This document shows positions 38,595 through 52,380 of a stretch of DNA of 64,000 nucleotides, one piece after another. Location: assembly GCF_964340395.1 (NCBI RefSeq), contig NC_135569.1, positions 1,002,501 through 1,066,500 of the forward strand, read 5' to 3'. Position 1 is the first letter of the stretch, and the number at the start of each line of letters is the position of its first letter. Source of the stretch: Glandiceps talaboti (taxonomy: Eukaryota; Hemichordata; Enteropneusta; Spengelidae). The translations under genes and the position numbers were made by a program. Under the pieces are notes generated by a model. That model saw only the letters and a program-made list of their open reading frames with translations. It had not been told where the DNA came from and searched no databases.

Positions 38595-38602
38595 TGTGGG
38601 AA
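38595..38602 (+). promoter_or_regulatory. CSL/Su(H) motif upstream of Hes
   Basis: Exact TGTGGGAA about 375 bp upstream of the predicted start. Confidence 0.5.
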
Positions 38603-40643
38603 AACTCCGCCCACAGCACTCGCGAGAAGGCACACTGTAAACAGGTATTTCATATGTAAACAACCCCGTTCGATAACACACTCAAGCCAAAGACCAAATA
38701 TATTATTGTATAGAATTGCGAGTCTCCGACTAGTCGTCCCAGCATTCCAACGGACGGCGATTTGCCAGCCTCGTTTTCCGATTCTTGAATCCGATGTGTT
38801 AAGGAATGTACAAGGGCCCGGATTGATGCCATAAAAAAAATTTAAAGCGCGTGGCAGAGGGACCCCTTGCCTAGTAGAAGTATTTACTTTAAATCTGAAA
38901 TCCGCCTCCCCTCACGATAGCAATCGGTGTATCGTTCATGGGAAAATCTATCAGAGCTTATCTCCGGTTATCAGCAAGAGCAGAGGTTACAGTCCTAGAG
39001 ACTGCCACTTTGGACCTGTCAAAATTCTGTCACTTGTCTTAAAACTTCTAATATTTTGTAACAAGAGCTGCTGTTAAAAACCCGCTTCTGACTATAAATT
39101 TTTTGTGTGGCGCTTGAGGCACGCTCCCCGATCCAAGTGCTTCCGCGTTTTAGCATGGTATGCCAATGTATAATGCATGATAGTTGGTCTCTCTACTCTC
39201 CGTTTGTTCTGTGCGGAATTTTCTCACGGGTCCGATTTTCCTCCGTGGCAGTATCGGAATGCGATCAAACTCGACACAAGTATTCTTTTATAAACACTGA
39301 AACAAAAACCGTTGTAAAAATCAACAGCTGGCCTCACGTCGCGAAAGCTTCGTCAGATTTCGTCTATTCGGTATGGGGTTACCGCCGATGTTCAGTTGTC
39401 CAGCTTCGATTATTTATTATGGACTATGGATTAAGTCTCGCTCGTCGATTTTGATCATAACTCGTACCCGGTCAAAAAGTCGAGATGCATCCTTATTTCC
39501 AGTGACAACTACAGGAAATAGTCACTCTTATTCCAGACATACTCTCCCTTTACAATGTATTAATTCACCAACTTGACTTTTTCGAAAGTCGTTCTTATTT
39601 CCAACCGCCCACGAACAGCCCAAGAACGCCAACGTTGGCACGCCGTGCAATGGAATTTACACTTTCCCATATCTAACGTATGACGTAAACGCCGATATAG
39701 AAATCGTTGGACGTCACCAAAGTAAAAGGAGGAACTATTTCGATGGCTCCAATTATGTATTTTATCCTCTTCAATCTTTGGGGGGGGGTCAGGTAGTTTA
39801 AATCTAGTCGCGACACGCAGGTGGGTTGAACACGGTGTCAACGTTGCAAGACACAGGTGAGTTTCGCGACATGGTATCAAAGTCCGAACTTTCCGAAAAA
39901 TAGTTCCTCAGAAGACAAGCCTTCCTACTTGTAAGTTTGTAACTAAAATATTTTTTGCAAAATGTGCACATGCACACTCAGTACGTAAAACCCACACTTT
40001 TACCGTAAATGACAACGCATTTTGGGGATGTTACGATATTGCGCATAACGTGATTCGAATTGCGCAACGCGTTTCCTAGTCTTGCTGCTAGACGTTCGGG
40101 CTTTCTTTCGATGCTATAACTATAAGCGAACGAAGTTCGCATGTGAGGGCCTGCCCGAACAGTCGAGCCTTGCGACGTTTAAATGTTGAAACCTGTGTTG
40201 TTCAATACAAATGATCTGGCATTGCATAATTGTAATAGTAATCACCAACCAGTCATGATTACAGTTTTGTATAATTACTGACGTGACGTAATTAATAACA
40301 ATTGAGATGACGTAATGTATACATTTTGTATTATATATCGTCTGGGTTCCACTACTCATAATAATAATCATAATAATAACCATACCACTTCGCCTGATAT
40401 TCTGTATTTTTGTTTCCGAGTGGAAACACCACAGCCCTGTCGTGTCTGCTTTATTGAAGTCTTTCTTTAAACAGTCATGGGAATAAATGTAGAGGAGTGT
40501 AGTCAGTCAGACACGACGTCCGCTACAACAGTATTATATTTTAACCATAGCCAATGATAATTATGAAAATTGCCACCAACGAAATAGCCAGATGAAACGT
40601 TTACAGTATCCGATTACCGAACAGGTTTTTTTGGCAACATCAG

Positions 40644-40651
40644 CGTGGGAA
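40644..40651 (+). promoter_or_regulatory. CSL/Su(H) motif
   Basis: Exact CGTGGGAA, about 2.4 kb upstream of the Hes start. Confidence 0.4.
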
Positions 40652-41139
40652 CTTTCTTATGCGTCAAACGTCGGATTAAAAATATCCGTCGATTTGTGTA
40701 ATTGCGCTCAAAGTTACTTCAACCTGTACTGTACGAGCAACGTAGGTGCTTGAGTCATTACCCGTGTTTCAGTCGCAAGGGGGCAGACTTGCCGAACTTT
40801 ACTACCATCGGGAGCACTGTCGCCATGACGATTACAATGCCTACCTGTCATCGACGCTTAGACCACGTGACACGCGCAGATTGTCAATAGCGCACTTGTG
40901 GGCCTTTTAAAACAAAACACGAATAAATAATTATTTTTTTGGAATATTTTCCAGTCGTCCTTTTTTTGACAGGAAGGTTGGGGAGGGGCAGTTTCGGATC
41001 GAGGGACCTTTAAATTTTAAAGTTCCACCACTCTGCGTGGCCTTGTTGGTTAAGAATTGTAACGTGCCGTTTGCCCGTGTGAAGGTATTTTCTTCGTCTA
41101 TAGGTATGTGAACTAGTGAAAGAACGCTGAGTTTGTATG

Positions 41140-41258
41140 CGTGGGAACGTATCGCACAAATCCTTTATTTTGGATATTTGGTGGCCGTAGTAGCGTCTAT
41201 CGCGATGTCAACAATGAAAGTTCTGATACCCCTATTGTATACGAGGTACGTTCCCACG
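41140..41258. promoter_or_regulatory. Pair of CSL/Su(H) motifs, head to head
   Basis: CGTGGGAA at 41140-41147 (plus) and TTCCCACG at 41251-41258 (minus), about 3 kb upstream of Hes. Both motifs sit in longer similar contexts (GCGTGGGAACGTA and its inverse-like TACGTTCCCACGG), so the sites also resemble each other outside the core. Confidence 0.45.
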
Positions 41259-42615
41259 GTGGCCAACAATGCTCGTTCATTCATATGTTAATGAAACCAA
41301 ACTGGCGCGAAGCATTCGTGAGTGGGTATGTCAATGGATTGACTAATCATTTCGCGATTGTTTCATAGGCAACTATTATATACGTTTCCCCCCATAGCTG
41401 TTTGCTATCCGACGAACAAAACCTTACACTGCAATGTCACGTGGGCACACGTGCCGCTGTCTCCATAAGATTCTCGATGCAATAGTCTGCTATACTTTCT
41501 CAGCGAATGCCATTAGTCGTGGCGAATTCCGATACAGACGGAGGGGCAAGGGAATTTTCTTTTTTTTCTTGGCAACTTCGCCGTGTAATGTAAATTGCCG
41601 TGAGGTTGTGTCATGTAGTTGGTAGAAGCAGTATAGTAGATGTAAACACAGACCGTGGGACCGGACGTACCGATCCAAACACCTGCCTCCTGAAGGAAAC
41701 AATACAGTGTCCCGATTATGTTAAGTCGCTCGCTAATTTTTGCTACATGCAACCAATGATAATGGGCCACTTTTCTTTACCCGTATTGTCCATCATTGAA
41801 TTTTCCCACCGTTATTCAGTCTCTTGTAACCGACACTGGATGCGGTCTTTTTTTCGGGGTTCTTGTTTGGCTTCATGCAAATCAGCGAAACTCAAATCTC
41901 GCCTGGGAACTTTTTAAGTATTTACGATTTAAAAATCTTAATCCTTCCGCGATCGATACGTTTTCTTTTACGCCTGCAATCTCATCGATATTTCAGCACA
42001 TCCTATGGCAATTATACGGAGGATCGATCATCGCATACCGACACGGTAATTTATTTTACGGCTCACGCGTGGACACCAAGAACATACCCACAAGCGATAC
42101 GAAACAGCTGATTCAGGCACGTGCCTTGCCAACCAATCAACCACATAAGTTTGAGAATTCTGTTACTTCTCTTAGTGCGCTTTATATGATACACAACAAA
42201 ATCTTCCCCTTTTTGGCCGTGTGAAAATTATAACCGCCAGAAACAATTAAAAAACAAGTCTATATTTATTCCTAGTAATGAAACGTGAACTGTCTCGTCT
42301 CTTGTGTGTCACTCTATACAAAAAAGGGAGTCTGTTTCACCCGGAGGGCACGCCCTTTCATATTGTTGTTAATGAAAAACTTCCGATTGACGCTATGCCC
42401 GAATCACCGCTGTAATTTACAGCCTGTATGCGCTCTATAGGACGCTCATATTATGTGACAATTCTAGAGATGTAAAAAGAGATATTTCGTTTTGATACAT
42501 CGATAACCGGAGTCTGGGGTTGCAGATTTGTTTTCCGCTAAATTTCATTGTAAGTGAATTTATCACAGGATTATATATTTCACACTTCGTCTTTCGTGAC
42601 ATCGTTGTCGCCGAA

Positions 42616-42617
<2 letters not shown>

Positions 42618-42697
<80 letters not shown>

Positions 42698-42737
42698 GTG
42701 ATGGTGGTGGTGGTGGTGGTGGTGGTGGTGGTGATGG

Positions 42738-42783
<46 letters not shown>

Positions 42784-42890
42784 GGTGGTGGTGATGGTGA
42801 TGATGGTGGTGGTGGTGGTGGTGGTGGTGGTGGTGGTGATGATGATGGTGATGATGATGATGGTGATGGTGGTGGTGGTGGTGGTGGTGG

Positions 42891-42942
<52 letters not shown>

Positions 42943-42961
42943 GGTGGTGGTGGTGGTGGTG

Positions 42962-43029
<68 letters not shown>

Positions 43030-43132
43030 AATGATGATGATGGTGATGATGATGGTGATACCCACCACAATCATCATCACCACCACCACTATCATCACCA
43101 CCACCACCACCACCACCACCACGACCACCGCC
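42618..43132. repeat. GAT/GGT trinucleotide block followed by an inverted CAC/CAT block
   Basis: About 430 bp of alternating (GAT)n and (GGT)n runs, then from about 43060 (CAC)n/(CAT)n, the complementary strand pattern. Frames of 200 or more residues on both strands (poly-Asp/Gly, poly-Met/Val, poly-His, poly-Ser/Pro) are products of the repeat and not genes. Confidence 0.97.
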
Positions 43133-46100
43133 GTGATCAAGACATCGTCGATACATCCCATCCCTATTTTCGTCACCGTACACACCAGAACCATATTCCA
43201 GGTCAAAACATCTTTGCTAATAAATCTTGCCAACTCCTCTGTTCATCATTAACGTCCCTTTATCGTCTCCGTACTCTCTACCGCCTGTCTCCGCCATCCA
43301 TCTCCCGATTCACAACAATTTATTACATCGCGTACATGACGCGCCGGACTTCCGACTTCCGATCCGCGACTTATTACTAATGCCCAACGTGTAAACGAAT
43401 TAGAACTAATGTTGTCAGTCATCACTCGAGTGGTCAGAAACGATACCGTTATAGCGCCTTAATTCCCTCAAAACAAACGAACTGACAGATGAGCAACATC
43501 TGATCCAGCAAAATACTACCGCGTATTCATTAATGACATTGCAATTCCCTGCACGTATGAAAGGCCTACACATAACAAACATCAAAATATACCACGATTT
43601 GCCTTGAAATTATTAACTTATCGTATCCATGCCACCGGTCTGTTTTGTTTAGGATTGACTGTTTTAGATCTCAAAATGATTAATTATCGAAGTTCAGATT
43701 GCGAGTCAAGAGATTCAGTCACCATAGAAACAGTGGGAATAGCAAACAGACTAGCCTCGTTTTGGAGTACATGGTCTCTGATAACTGACAGGCACAAGTA
43801 CAGTACGCATGACAGTTAGACAGACCGAAACCGCGATATATTCGAATATCATAGAACAGTTTATACACTATGTTGGTAAATATATTTCTATTCTATACTA
43901 CATGTAAAGAGTTTATATTTGGTAAACTAGATAAAGAAAAAAATGCATATTTGTCTTAACAGATTGTCTGTTTTGATTTGTCGTTGTCTAACTGATAGTC
44001 ACGTTGAAATCTTACCGGAGTTGAGTTCCTACAAATCCAAAATCAGTGGCCGCTATAAATTACTATAGATCAAACGTGTTTACAATTTTCAGGGATTTTT
44101 ATTATTTTTTTGACGGGGGGGGGGGGGGGTAATTTCTTTTTAATATGATAAACACGGATGAAGAAATCAAGCAAGGCAGTGGAAATTTGGGAAAAATGAC
44201 AGACACCTCCTTTACGGCTTTGTGTGTCCTCACAAACAACCAAATTTGGTGTTCTGCGTTACAGTGTATACAATTTTTGGGCTGTCAGAAATTATTTGGC
44301 GCGGAAATAGAATTCTTTGTAGTTAGACAGATGGTTGGCGATGGAAACTTGAAGAAATTTTAAGTTGTCAATGTTTATATGATATTGTACCGTTTATATT
44401 ATATATATGACATTTTTGTACACTGTCGGCAGAAATTTTATTGGCGCGAAATATAATTCTGAATAATTAGACAGATGGCCGGATGAAGGAATACATAAAC
44501 ATGGGAAATTTATTAAAATGCTTAGGTCACAAATAATGCTATGTTTTTGTTGACGCGTGGCTGGGGCGTTTCCTAAGCACCTGCGCTGGGGCTCCTCAGC
44601 GAGCTTCCGTTTTCTTGTTGTAACCGCACCATTAAAGATAGGCAGAGGTCATGACCTTTTGTATTGCTCCATCACCGATGCGGTTGTCATGCGTGACGTA
44701 TATCATGTATATGGGAGAAACTGATTCTCACCGAGAATCGATGGTTCTTCACAACAACACTCTTTTACATTCAAAATCATGACGGAAATGTCGTTTGTTC
44801 GTAAAGCATTTGATAAATTAGGCAGAAGCTGATAGAAAAAATTTAAAAAACACTGGCGACACCGATGAAAAATCAAGGGCATTTTTGGAATCTTGGTTGG
44901 TATTCACTTATTTGGTCACATCACTTCGCTACAAGAACAAGAAAAATTGTGTGTAATGTACCAGTCTGTCCCTGCGAAACGGAAATTTTGCACATAAAAT
45001 TTCCTTGGTGAAGAGAGCCAAACAAAGTCGCGTGACACCCCGCCCAAATTACCCCAAGAAAATGAAAAGTTAACGTGTTTTTTTTAGACTTCGTTAAAAT
45101 TCACAACGGCTCCGTTAATCAACCGAGACGTTGACAATTTTCAGTGTCTTTCAAATTATTCCAAAGTTTGTTTAATTAATCCATCGGACGCTAAAACGTT
45201 GCTAGAAATCCGGGGATTTTTTGTCATGATGTTGACTTCCGGCGAGAGGGGAGGAGCAACTGCATGCCAAGTAGACGGCTATCATACCTTGAGTGTTCGT
45301 TCGAAAAGGGTATTTTTATTGTCGTCTGCTTTCATGTTACTTAAATTAAAACTGGATTTTTGTGTCTGAGGTCTTTAAAGACACAATCCGAGTTTTCGTC
45401 CACGAATATAGTTGTTATAATTATAGTTGTCTTTCATATTGGGCGGGATTCTAAAACATTGTAACAAATTTATGACCATGTCAGAAAATATCACACTTTA
45501 GGCTGAGATCATTAGTGTGGTTCCTATGACTCGTCAAAGTGGATCTCTGCAAATATGGCTATCCTAGCGGTGAGATCAATAGTTCAGTGTAAGATAAAAA
45601 CTAAATTCTTTTAGTTTGGGGGTTGGGAGATTTGGATCTGTATTGTACCCCTAAATACAAATATTTCTTAACGAATGTCGTCAACTCGAGAAATGGAAGA
45701 ATTTTCACTAATAGTAAATGCATGGTACTAAAATACATTTAGAGAACGAGGCTTTGTATTCATATATTACTATATATTACTAGAAACTGAAGGAAATTGG
45801 TCGTGCTGTCTGAAACAACAACTATCAATTTTGTTCAATTAAGTTAGAAGGGGTAGGTGGGGGTGGGGGGAGGGGGGTCTTACATCTAACTAAAGGAAAT
45901 GTAGTTGTTGTTTATCCTTCATCATACATTGAACTACATGTATTGATCTCACCCCTTACAGTACATGGTATCGATACAGTGACAATGTGCAAGAAATTTG
46001 TTTGTTCTATAGGAAATTGAATTCACTTTAGGACCCCTTCATCTCAACCTAACCTCCCTGCTGAAATAATGTAGGCTTCAGATAGATGTAAACGACATGT

Positions 46101-48405
46101 ATCCGAAGGAATGCATGTAACAATATGCATAGTACCAATAATGGAAAACAGAGGGCGGGATTGTTTTTATCCATTTTTCATGCATCTATATTTCTCGGTC
46201 ATTTGGCAAACCATCGGGTTATCCCCGTACTGTAATACCGTTTTTTGAATGCCTCAATATTTCGTCGATTCAAGCTAAATTCACACTCAAATGACCCTTA
46301 TTTACAGTCTATGGAGATACTTCCATGGTATTTACACACTTCAAGGACACGGAGACTTGTTTTAATAAAGAGTGTGCATATCATTTTAAATCTTTTGTGT
46401 TACATTGTTCAAGAAAACATACTAGTATTCTCAATTAAAAATTAAAAAAAATCCAGTGTGACGATAAATTTTAGAAATAGTCGTCAAAATTTTATCAAAA
46501 TTAGGTTATTGTAGAATCCAATATGGCCGCTGAACGCCAAGTTCACTTGTAAAAATGTCGTTCATGAATCCATGTCGCAAATTTATGCTCAGAAAGTTTT
46601 GTTCGTAGTTACTCCAGAGGTAGGTGTCGTAGCATGGGACACAAGGCGGGCATCTGTGCACCGGACGTCTGATGCTCTTTGAATATGAAATTCCAAATTC
46701 TAAATCAAACTTTATTTCAATCTTTGACAAGATGGCATATGAAACACATAAACATCGGTGAAAGTGAAGACGATTTTCAACGTGATATTTTAGTAAGTTA
46801 TACAACTTAGCTTTAATTTAACCTATCATTTCATTTCTGTTCATGTCAAGTTTCCCGCCAACAAATTTGAAAGAAATTCTTGATTTTCGAACTATTTGAG
46901 TTTTATATTAGTGTTAGTCTGGAATATTGAAATTAATCGTTATTTTTAATCAATGTCAAAATGCTGACTGGACTATCTTAGCGCAAGATACTGCACAAAG
47001 ATTTCGGCATTCGTGTTTGGATGTCACGTGATTCTTTAGTCGAACGGCACAAATTAGTTTTGATATTCCATAATTCTTCAGCTGAGATTTATTTTTGGAG
47101 TTTAATGCCACGTGACTATTTAGTAAAACGAATAAGGCCCGTGCAACAAACAAAAACAATGAAAGAGTAAAACTCCACTCATGCGAGTAAATTCTTGAAT
47201 GCGTCTCAACGACTTTACTTTCCCTTTTGCCGTCTGAATACTATGAAACTATTTCGATTCCATGAGTTCCGATAACGAAGTCAACCATAGAAAGGATTAC
47301 GTCATTAGCAGTCATTGTAGACAATATAAGAGCGATAGAAGAGAAACTTGTCAACAATATACCACTCTGGACCACTAATTAAGGACGAGTAATATGCCAA
47401 TCGTCTTTGTTTGCATTTAACGTTTTAGAAAAGTCCTGAAAAGAACCAGTCTTTTTTACCATCACGCGAGACTAACTTTTCAGTGGAATAAAGACCATCG
47501 TATACAATTCACTTACCAATGCTAATATATCATTGTCTTATGGTTGTAGTTTTAACGTGCACGCCGGCATTAAAAGCTAGTCTGAGTTACTGCTTTTGAA
47601 ACGAGGATGAAAATGGCGACGGGAGGTACCAAACGAACAAATGAAAAGTCCGGTATTTCATTTCACAAATTAGCACTACGTATCAACTCTAAACTTGTGA
47701 CTGTTTTGTGGTAATTAGTTGTGGTCTAGTCATTAAAAACTACAAGAGATTCCCCAAACGAATAAAACATATACACCTTACGTCAATTCGCCGTTTTCTT
47801 GCAAAATTAACATTTGACATAATGTAACGATGAATTAGATATTTAAACATTGAGTTCCCACCAAAATGTTTTATCAAGTGTTAACTTTTTAAGAAAACTT
47901 TCGAAATTAATTTTGGAACATGATTTTATTATCAACCATATTGAGGCTGGGTCTGATGTAGTAGTTAGTTATTTTGAAATAAATATATTTGAAACTTCTG
48001 AAAACTTACTTTTTTTTAAAAAATGTAAATTTTCAGTCTTGTTGTCAAAAATAGGACACCTGTAAAGTTTAAATCTTACGCAATATTTGATGGACTTGCC
48101 AATTCATAACAAAGTCATTTTAATCGTGCACAGAGTCGTAACCATTGACAATGTTTAAATCGTCAGGTTGGCGTTGAAAATGTTCCTGGTGTGGGAGGAT
48201 ATGGTATCGTACAGTTTTTGTAATCATGGTCTTAGTACAATGACTTCTTTTACTGCTCGTCAGCAAAATTTCAAGGTTCGGCATGTGTTATTTATTAGTC
48301 TGAGCACTGACTGGATTTTAATTTGAGTTCGAAATTATTAGTGCAAGTTTCTTTCCATAAAGAAGGCAAAAATCAAACGCGGCCGGCGACAGGTTTTACT
48401 CGACT
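43133..48405. other. Intergenic, no gene recognised
   Basis: Open frames up to about 99 codons without domains. Structured content is limited to a G run at 44115-44129 and a diverged duplication at 44282-44483. Confidence 0.5.
44282..44483 (+). repeat. Diverged tandem duplication, unit ~142 bp
   Basis: CTGTCAGAAATTATTTGGCG at 44282, continuing to TTAGACAGATGGTTGG, resembles CTGTCGGCAGAAATTTTATT at about 44423, continuing to TTAGACAGATGGCCGG. Only the ~58-bp matching segments are alike. The spacer between them is AT-rich. Confidence 0.6.
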
Positions 48406-48769
48406 CGTGGGAAGATGATATCTTCCATTGTTCGCCTTTGTTGTAAGACTGACTTAAGAGATGATACGAGAACAATGCAATAACGGTTTTATTCACTTGG
48501 TGAAACAATAGGGTTAATGCTTTTGATGACTTGCCTCGTTCACGAACGACATTGAAAGAATGTCATTGATATTGCATCGGAATGCGTTCGAAATGCGAAC
48601 AGGTTGGAACAGAAGTAAGTTTATTTTTCTTTCAGGGGCATATAAAAAATCGCCCACTAAGGTGCCACGAGCACCTGGTTGGGAATTACCTAGACTCAAC
48701 GATATGACAAGAAAGGCCCTTGTCTGCAAACAATTTGTTCAGATCGGACAAAGAATCGAACCGTGGGAA
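48406..48769 (+). promoter_or_regulatory. Two CSL/Su(H) motifs in the same orientation
   Basis: Exact CGTGGGAA at 48406-48413 and 48762-48769, about 10 kb upstream of Hes. A CACCTG E-box at 48672-48677 lies between them. Confidence 0.4.
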
Positions 48770-49326
48770 TTATAGAAATTCTTTTGTCATATTTGTCTTT
48801 GAAGTCTTTGAGTAATACCTGTGCCTTCAGTATGTGTTGGTATGTTACCTACACCTATATGTAGGTGTCTAATGCCCCTCCCCATTCCTGTAGCCAATAG
48901 TTGTTGTTTTTTACAAAATTTTCTATCAAGATCGACGTCATTAACTAGCTATTAAAGAATTTTATAGTGGATTTTCTCTTTAAATTCTCACAGTGAGTAG
49001 GTGAGTTGGGTGCACTTTCTCACAGATCAAAAATCGCGACGTGCAGTCTAAGAGTTCCTTATTGTTTGTGTCACGTAGCTCGAGTGAAAAGAAAGTATGT
49101 TTTAATGTTTTCCTAAGTCATGAAATTAAACCTGTGTACTAGTTGTGAATCTAGTTCCCGTTACGAGTTTACTTCTGTGTAGCTCCTCAAGTTCTGCATG
49201 CACCCAATGTCTACGTGCTAATATCTTCCCTCCCCTTTATTTCGACATCCCGCTCATTCTTTCCTTTCCACCTATTCTCGTACACACACAAGCACATACA
49301 CACAGCCAACAGTCTCGCCCACTTGT

Positions 49327-49712
<386 letters not shown>

Positions 49713-49826
49713 TATCTGTTTCTCATACTTTTTTTTCGCAAATGACATTTAAACAAACACTAGTAACATCTTACTGTCATCTCAATGCATCATTGATTGA
49801 TTGATAGTCCCAGAAACACACACAAT

Positions 49827-50046
49827 GGGACCAGTAAACTACCGTCGTTCGTATCCCGACCATCAACAGTGGGACCAGTAAACTACCGTCGTTCGTATCC
49901 CGACCATCAACAGTGGGACCAGTAAACTACCGTCGTTCGTATCCCGATCATCAACAGTGGGACCAGTAAACTACCGTCGTTCGTATCCCGATCATCAACA
50001 GTGGGACCAGTAAACTACCGTCGTTCGTATCCCGACCATCAACAGT
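49827..50046 (+). repeat. 44-bp tandem repeat, five copies
   Basis: GGGACCAGTAAACTACCGTC recurs at 49827, 49871, 49915, 49959 and 50003, an exact 44-bp period. The only visible difference is CCGACCATC against CCGATCATC. The near-identity suggests recent expansion. Confidence 0.95.
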
Positions 50047-52380
50047 TATTTCTCTTTCTGTTGCGGCTTTCGAATCACCCTAACATTTTTACAACTGTCA
50101 TTGTCCGTGTAGTTGTCAACGAGATGTTACTTTTATTTTTTTTCCAATTTAAATGTCAAATGCCTTTGTAAGCACAATTATGGTGCCGAATACCAAGCCT
50201 ATTTGACATGTACAGGCGAAAAGTCCCGGCAAAAAAACACACTCAAATGCAAACCCGACTGAGCGACTAGAAAAGTTTTAGTGTTCCAATTACCGCCTTC
50301 TTAGGCCAGGTTAGACTAACATATAAAAAAAATCAAATTAATTCGGATTTGATCACTTTTCGACCACAAGTACACCTAACAATGAGCAAATATACCAAAT
50401 CACAACAATGAAAATTTTTAATTTAGGAGACGAATAAATATGGTTAAAATGTTATATCATATAACAAATTAAACAGTTGCTTATACATCGTAAAGTCTGA
50501 TGAACATTCAATAAAAAGTAAGGAATTATTTGTCTTCAGTGCAACCCTTTCTTATAATTTTAGTTACATTTTTGTCTTTATTGTGTAGTTTTCAAACACC
50601 CATTCGTGAATTTATTTCTTCCCGAACAAATCGCAGGGGGTTCTCATACAGAAAAGTTTCCCACGCGACCGGTGTCACTCGAAGAAGTACCATGTGATCA
50701 AATATCGTGTGGTGTCTGTCACACTTGTTGCTTAATTTGCATATCTATCATTTCTAGTCATAGACCCAGGGATTGTGATCAAATACGAAAAAGTACAGAA
50801 GACATTTGCTAGCTTAAAATTATATACAATGTTTATCTCCTCCCTCCGTCGCCACTCCCTCCTCCATCTCTTCTCCCTATGTCTCCCTGTCTCTCCCACT
50901 CACTCACTCGCTCACTCACTCACTCACTCTATCTCTTGTTGATCACAACGTCTAAACAACAACTATCAGAAAGTCGAAATAAGTGACGATCATGACGACA
51001 GTAAAGGGCCTTGAAAGATTGTTTCATCATTGTTTTTATTAAATTGACGTCTCAACTTACTGCAGCCATAAAAACTGTTTTTACTCAGACATTTATGTAC
51101 TCGTGGGTACGTACGTTGAGAGTTCGAGACATCCTCTGATGTTGTGATGTTGAGTATTTACGGAATTTCCTTTGAGGCTTTGAAGTTTCTCGTGGAAAGC
51201 TGAAATAGGGGAGTGTTGTGACCTGTTATTCGCTCCATTTTCACAATTTGGGGGTATTTATGGCACAAGAGCATTATATTAAAACTGAAACAATACCGGT
51301 AGCACAAAATACGAGAAATCGATCTTAAGGTTGTTGTTAAAAATATTTAGGAGACGCAATAACGAAAGTGAAGATAAGGGATACCGACTACCAGAGGTCT
51401 TTTGTCAGTTGTCTTCACTCTCGATTATTAGTTTATTCGATTAGGTACTAAAGTCGACGATTCGGAATCACAAAGTCACTTTATCCTCCATAAGGGGTAT
51501 GCGGCTTTTTTGAGAGATCATTAGAAACACAGGGGACAAAAAACTATTGCGCTGTTTATCTAACGTGAAGCGAAGTGATGTGAGAAGAGCGGTGATATTG
51601 AATATATACATTCATTGTGGTTAACAAGTCGACGTAGTTTTGGCATTATATATATTAGGTTAGTTGAAATAAGCAACGCTCATTAAGCTCGACTATTTCT
51701 GTTCACCGTTCAAAAAGTAAACCATTGTGTTGGTCTAGAATCAATGTTCCGACGCTCATAGTCTTTCTCTTGCTCAACATCGTGGAAGTAATGTTAGCCG
51801 CGGGGGCCTAAGACTGCGCATGTCAGTTAACCCCCCCCCCTCCATCAATGGCAAAACAACGATCATTCTTTACGAAATCCGCGAGTTTGTATCACTGAAT
51901 ACTATTTAGTTCAGTCAATCTCAAAACAGTTAGAAGATTAGGTAACTTCTGAGCTGGAGTTAACAATCAAGTGTGTTTGTACTTGCACGGTTTAATTAAC
52001 TAGTAATCGTCAGTCTCCATGATAGTTGATACTCCAACTATTCTTTTTTTCCCTTGAATAAAAAAATCCATCAATCAATCCTTAGACCCAAAGCCACCAA
52101 AGCCGAAATCCTTTAACCCCCTCTATTACCCCCCCCCCCCCTCGCGCCATTACCAGAATGTTTGTCTGTATAAGTGTAATGTACTTTGATGTCATGGAAG
52201 CACAGAGATTATCTCTCATACGTTTTGATAGAGACAGTAAAACCACTACACGTCTGTGGGCTAATGCCATGGCAACCGTAGACTGCCTCTGTGGTTTCTT
52301 TAATAAAAACATTTAAAGTGAAAGTGTTAATATATTTTAGCTGACATCATCGGTGCGACTAAAATGGCAATGTCTCGGTG
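50047..52380. other. Intergenic, no gene recognised
   Basis: Contains a CSL motif at 50658, a short (CACT)n run near 50897-50930 and C runs at 51831-51840 and 52129-52141. Confidence 0.5.
50658..50665 (-). promoter_or_regulatory. CSL/Su(H) motif
   Basis: TTCCCACG, that is CGTGGGAA on the minus strand. Confidence 0.4.

Larger units (their letters stand above)
38121..38602 (-). promoter_or_regulatory. Hes core and proximal promoter
   Basis: Read toward the gene: a CSL motif at 38595-38602, a CACGTG at 38548-38553, CCAAT boxes (ATTGG on plus) at 38440-38444 and 38398-38402, a CCAAT on the plus strand at 38328-38332, a CSL motif at 38300-38307, an N-box CACGAG at 38274-38279, a 12-bp palindrome TTCGCATGCGAA at 38259-38270, a TATA box at 38245-38252, and a CSL motif at 38219-38226 where transcription should start. 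Predicted 5' UTR about 95-100 nt. This combination is expected for a Notch-induced, self-repressing Hes gene. Confidence 0.75.
38650..42617. other. Upstream intergenic region of Hes, no gene recognised
   Basis: No second gene is supported. Frames such as 41796-42224 (142 codons) are open but carry no known domain. CSL motifs at 40644, 41140 and 41251 are listed separately. Confidence 0.5.

Noticed and set aside
42435-43380. Frames of up to 286 codons rich in Asp/Gly, Met/Val, His, Ser/Pro or Ile/Thr
   Set aside because: All are readings of the GAT/GGT trinucleotide block on both strands.
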